From: Deinandra increscens subsp. villosa
Lineage: Eukaryota; Streptophyta; Magnoliopsida; Asterales; Asteraceae
Direction: 5' to 3'
Assembly: GCA_039602395.1 (NCBI GenBank)
Contig: JBCNJP010000010.1
Coordinates: 29,267,414-29,331,413, forward strand
Length of the DNA stretch: 64,000 bases
The notes under the pieces: generated by a model
Told to the model about the DNA's origin: nothing
The model's input: only the letters and a program-made list of their open reading frames with translations
Database searches by the model: none
Part shown: positions 60,807-64,000 of the stretch, piece by piece
Layout: the number at the start of each line of letters is the position of its first letter
Position numbering within the stretch: position 1 is the first letter of the stretch
Translations under genes and position numbers: made by a program

Positions 60807-61302
60807 CCAGAGGTAGATTCTGATGATGATATTGGTTTTGAAGAAGAACATGTAGATGTTGAAGATATGACTGCTGAAGAATATCCGGATAATCCAAAAG
60901 TATATGGAAATTTCTCAGATAACGATCAGTCTAGAGGTTTCAATTTCTTTGGTAGAGATGATGAAGAAGATGTAGAGAAGGAGATGAAAACGAAAGAATC
61001 AGAGAATGCAACTTCAGAAAAACCAACTGAAACAACCGAGTCTGATAATTTGTCAGAGGAAGAAGAAAAGAAGATGTTATTTGATGAATGGTTGAAGACT
61101 CAAAGGGAAAAGAAGCTACCGGTAGTGAAACCTACAAATGAAGTTGACAGAAGAAATTCTTTGAGAACAAAGGTGAAGCTACTAGGAACATAATCAGTTG
61201 GATGTTTGATCCAGAACTCAAGTGTTATGCGATAAAGAAAGAGCTTGGGATTTTGTACTTGAAGAATGCCACAAGATTCAACATTTTACCTGTTTGTGAT
61301 GT
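60807..61302 (+). pseudogene. Acidic ORF fragment, unrecognised
   Basis: The frame is open from about 60800 with no start codon until 60867. It is very rich in Asp and Glu (DSDDDIGFEEEH, NLSEEEEKKMLFDEWLK) and closes at 61193. A neighbouring frame continues plausibly from about 61172 to 61302 (SWMFDPELKCYAIKKELG, NILPVCDV), which suggests a single-base frameshift. It lies between a truncated retrotransposon and an LTR-like promoter, so it is probably the 3' coding remnant of another retroelement. I do not recognise the family. Confidence 0.4.
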
Positions 61303-61375
61303 TTGAGACTTATCGAGAAAACCATTTCCGAACTATGGAGGTGATCAGTTGGCAGAATTTTTCAAGAACATATTA

Positions 61376-61660
61376 TGATGTCTAGTGCTAGGTCTAGGTG
61401 TTTTGTCTATTGTATAGATCGTTTTGTACATTTTGTCCCCAGCGTACCAGTGACGGACCAGGTGGTACGTAGCAACGAACCATCTAGTACGCTGGTTTAT
61501 TGGTACGCCGGGCAGTCTGACTATAAATATGTTTAGCTCGTGTGTTAGAGGGCAGTTATGAGGGTTGAGTGCTTAACTGTGTGTTTTCTATTGTGTTTGC
61601 TCTCTGTATTCTCTCTCTGAGCTTGTGATCAATCAAAGAATCATTATTTACCTCATGTGT
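61376..61660 (+). promoter_or_regulatory. LTR-like promoter region
   Basis: It begins near TGATGTCTAGTGC at 61376 after the ORF remnant, contains TATAAATA at 61522-61529 and a CT-rich stretch about 80 bp further on, and fits a short copia-type LTR. No second copy, primer site or clear end was found. Confidence 0.35.
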
Positions 61661-64000
61661 TCCGAATCCGATTACAATCATGCATTAGTAAGATCCTCAT
61701 ATGTGATTTACAAAACCACCGTAAAAAAAGCCACCACCACCATGTTATCTCTCATCATTTTGGTCTCCTTCCACCAAAGAACCAGAAAACACCAGCACCA
61801 CCCCTCAGCGCCACAACATCACTGCAACCACACTACCACCACCCACCGCCATCTCCATCAAATCTTACCTCCGCTCCTCCTTCCACAGATCGACACCCTC
61901 ATCTCGCTAGACGCCGCCATACATCAAAACCCTAGCCCAAACCCTCGTGTCTCATTCTGGTGCAAGAGTCGTGCATCGACAACGATAAGCTCAGTTACGA
62001 GCATCAACCTCGAAACCCTAGCCCTAACCCTCGTATCTCATTCTGAACAGGTTTAACCAGCAAGTTCTGTTACGCGATGGCGGTGGACGACGACGAAGAT
62101 GTCGATATTCATTCAATGAAGAACCAGAGATCCGGTGAAACCTGTCAGATCGAGAGACAAGAATTCTAAATTTTAAATAGTTTAGAAAATTTGGGTTGAA
62201 TTTGGGTTCAATCGATGGAGAACCAGATATTTGGTGAAAGTGGGTTGAATTTTATATTTTACATTTTATTTTTAGTCAAATTTTTTAATTAGTTTAGAAA
62301 ATTTACATAAATAGCCCTCTAACATTAAAGAAGATTTATAATTAGCTATAAGCAATAAGTTGTATTTTAGATGAAAAGACTAAAATACCCTTGAACTTAA
62401 CAGAACATTTCCAACGGAATTAGTGTTTTGTACTGAATTTGCAATAAACCAATACGACAAAGTACTCTATGCAAAAAAGTTTCATTTTAGATGATTCTGC
62501 AATTTGACCCAAACCATAGGGACGAAATTTACAATTAACTCAAAGAACTTTTTATTTTGAGAACTTTTCTATGTATTTTAGTTGTTTTGTAACGGTCAGC
62601 AACTCCGAGGATAAACAATTCAAAATCTCAATATTGATTCGCTCACGGTATTGCAATCCAATCTCGATCACTTCGTCGATCAATCAAAAGGTGTTGGTGC
62701 GAGTTTTGATTTCGTATTTGCTTTTCAATCTGCAATGCAATTGTGAAATTATAGTTATAGCTTCTAGGGTTTCGTGTTGCGTTTGATTCACGTTGTTGTT
62801 TGAGAAAATCGGAAGATCTAAATTGTAATTCTGGAGATGGCATGGTTGCGTGGTAGGGTCGTGTTAGGGAGTTTCCCGTCTGATGCATCACGAACAAAAC
62901 CAAATCATTCCAAATCAAAAACATACATACAACTATGAACGATTTTAAAACAGAAATCATTAATTCGACTGAAATCAAACATAGTAAAGAGGAAATACTA
63001 ACTAACGATGAATGATGGAGATTACCTCAGTTATGAATGACGGAGAAGAACGATGAATCGAAGCTTCTAACAACGGTGATAGATGAACGACTAGAAATGA
63101 GTGACGATCGATTAGCAACGACCGACGATCCGGATGCGATGCGATTGATTTTGGATGAGAACACAAGCGATCAGAAGAGAACACAACGATCGATTAGCAA
63201 CGAGCGACCAGAAGAGAACACAAGCAATGATCCGTGATGCGATGCGATGGATTTTGGAAGAGAAGAAAGGCGGAGGATTTTGGAAGAGGACGTGATGCGA
63301 TGCGATGGATTAGGGTTATTAACGTCAGTTTTAGGAAATCCCGTGAGTTTTAAAAAATTCCATCTAGATTGAGATGGATTCTGAATTCCTATAAGTAAGG
63401 GATTTGGTTGGATTTGGGTGCAATTCCAATTCCCTCTCTTATCTAACCAAACACATTATGGAATGGAATTCGAATTCCAATTCCAATGAAATCCCATGAA
63501 TTCCAGCATACCAAACGTCCCCTTAGGCTGCCATGTAGCCTTACATTTGCCTTTTATTATGTGTGCTTATATTTTGTTTAATTTATATCATTTTATTTAG
63601 TTTCATGAATCATATTATATTATATTATATTATACTTTAATATAAGAATTTCTAGGCTGGTTTAATTAAAGTAAAAAAAATATAAAATTAAATAGAATAA
63701 AATATTTTATATTATATGTATAATATTTAATTAAAATATTACATGAATAAAGTATTAGAAGCATTACATATATATTAATATATTAAAGTATATACAATAA
63801 AATATATTATTTTAATAAAATATAATATATTTTAATAAAATATAATATATATGAAGTAAAAATATTATCTTGAATAAAATATTAACATTAATATTAAAAA
63901 TTAGTATTTGGATAATTAATAACTTTAATATAAATATTTGTATTTTAATCATTTTTATTGGATAATTACTTATTAAAAGTTTAAACTAAATAAACTTAAT
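61661..64000. other. No gene recognised; AT-rich towards the end
   Basis: 61720-61900 is a Pro/His-coding CACC-rich stretch of low complexity. 62040-63330 has short frames without known domains and repeats of GATGCGATGCGATGGATT. 63400-63526 carries GAATTCCAATTCC repeats and ends ACCAAACGTCCCCTTA, which resembles one end of a non-autonomous DNA transposon, but the other end was not found. 63560-64000 is almost pure A/T with ATATTA-type words. Confidence 0.4.

Noticed and set aside
63400..63526. Complete MITE near the right end
   Set aside because: One end resembles a DNA-transposon terminus (ACCAAACGTCCCC), but no matching inverted end or target duplication was found.

Overview
The window is plant nuclear DNA made almost entirely of nested transposable elements. 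This follows from Ty3/gypsy chromovirus coding sequence, long LTRs with initiator-tRNA-Met primer sites, plant LINE ORFs with a DUF4283-like region and an RT-associated zinc-binding domain, a CACTA transposon end, a tRNA-derived SINE and many (TA)n arrays. A large-genome eudicot, perhaps Asteraceae, is my inference and cannot be settled from this sequence. I found no convincing host gene.

Layout. 1-2415 is a partial Tekay-like LTR (minus). 2437-3556 is a three-copy tandem repeat, followed by unassigned DNA and a 500-bp assembly gap (5670-6169). 6170-7222 is the right half of a CACTA transposon inserted in the gag of a Tat/Retand-like gypsy element (gag 7223-8909, LTR 8996 to about 9630, minus). 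That element sits in the leader of another minus-strand element whose long LTR is 12673-16998; this LTR carries a complete SINE. At 17028 a plus-strand LTR element begins (element A: 5' LTR 17028-24781, internal region 24782-31506, 3' LTR from 31507). Its 5' LTR is split by a very young gag-only retrotransposon (18717-23340, minus). Its internal part holds two MITEs embedded in (TA)n and a 5'-truncated LINE. Its 3' LTR is cut by a long LINE (about 33245-45811), which in turn carries a 4.06-kb solo LTR in its 3' UTR. An opposite-strand LINE tail, an LTR fragment (46684-47552) and an AT-rich palindromic tandem array (47553-49560) follow. 51898-60806 is a Tekay-like chromovirus (minus) with a 3' LTR and a full-length gag-pol frame broken by four stops; its 5' LTR is missing. 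The last 3 kb hold an unrecognised acidic ORF fragment, an LTR-like promoter region and AT-rich DNA.

How the parts relate. Each inserted element interrupts an older one, so relative ages can be read directly. The gag-only element has two 669-bp LTRs that I read as identical and an intact 1,045-codon frame, so it is probably the youngest insertion. It lacks protease, integrase, RT and RNase H and would need a partner element to move. The SINE and one LINE copy share nearly the same 3' tail, which suggests that LINE family mobilised the SINE. The best candidates for something little described are the gag-only element with its extra C-terminal region, the pair of pol III-type box modules inside the element A LTR, and the palindrome-rich tandem array at 47.5-49.6 kb.
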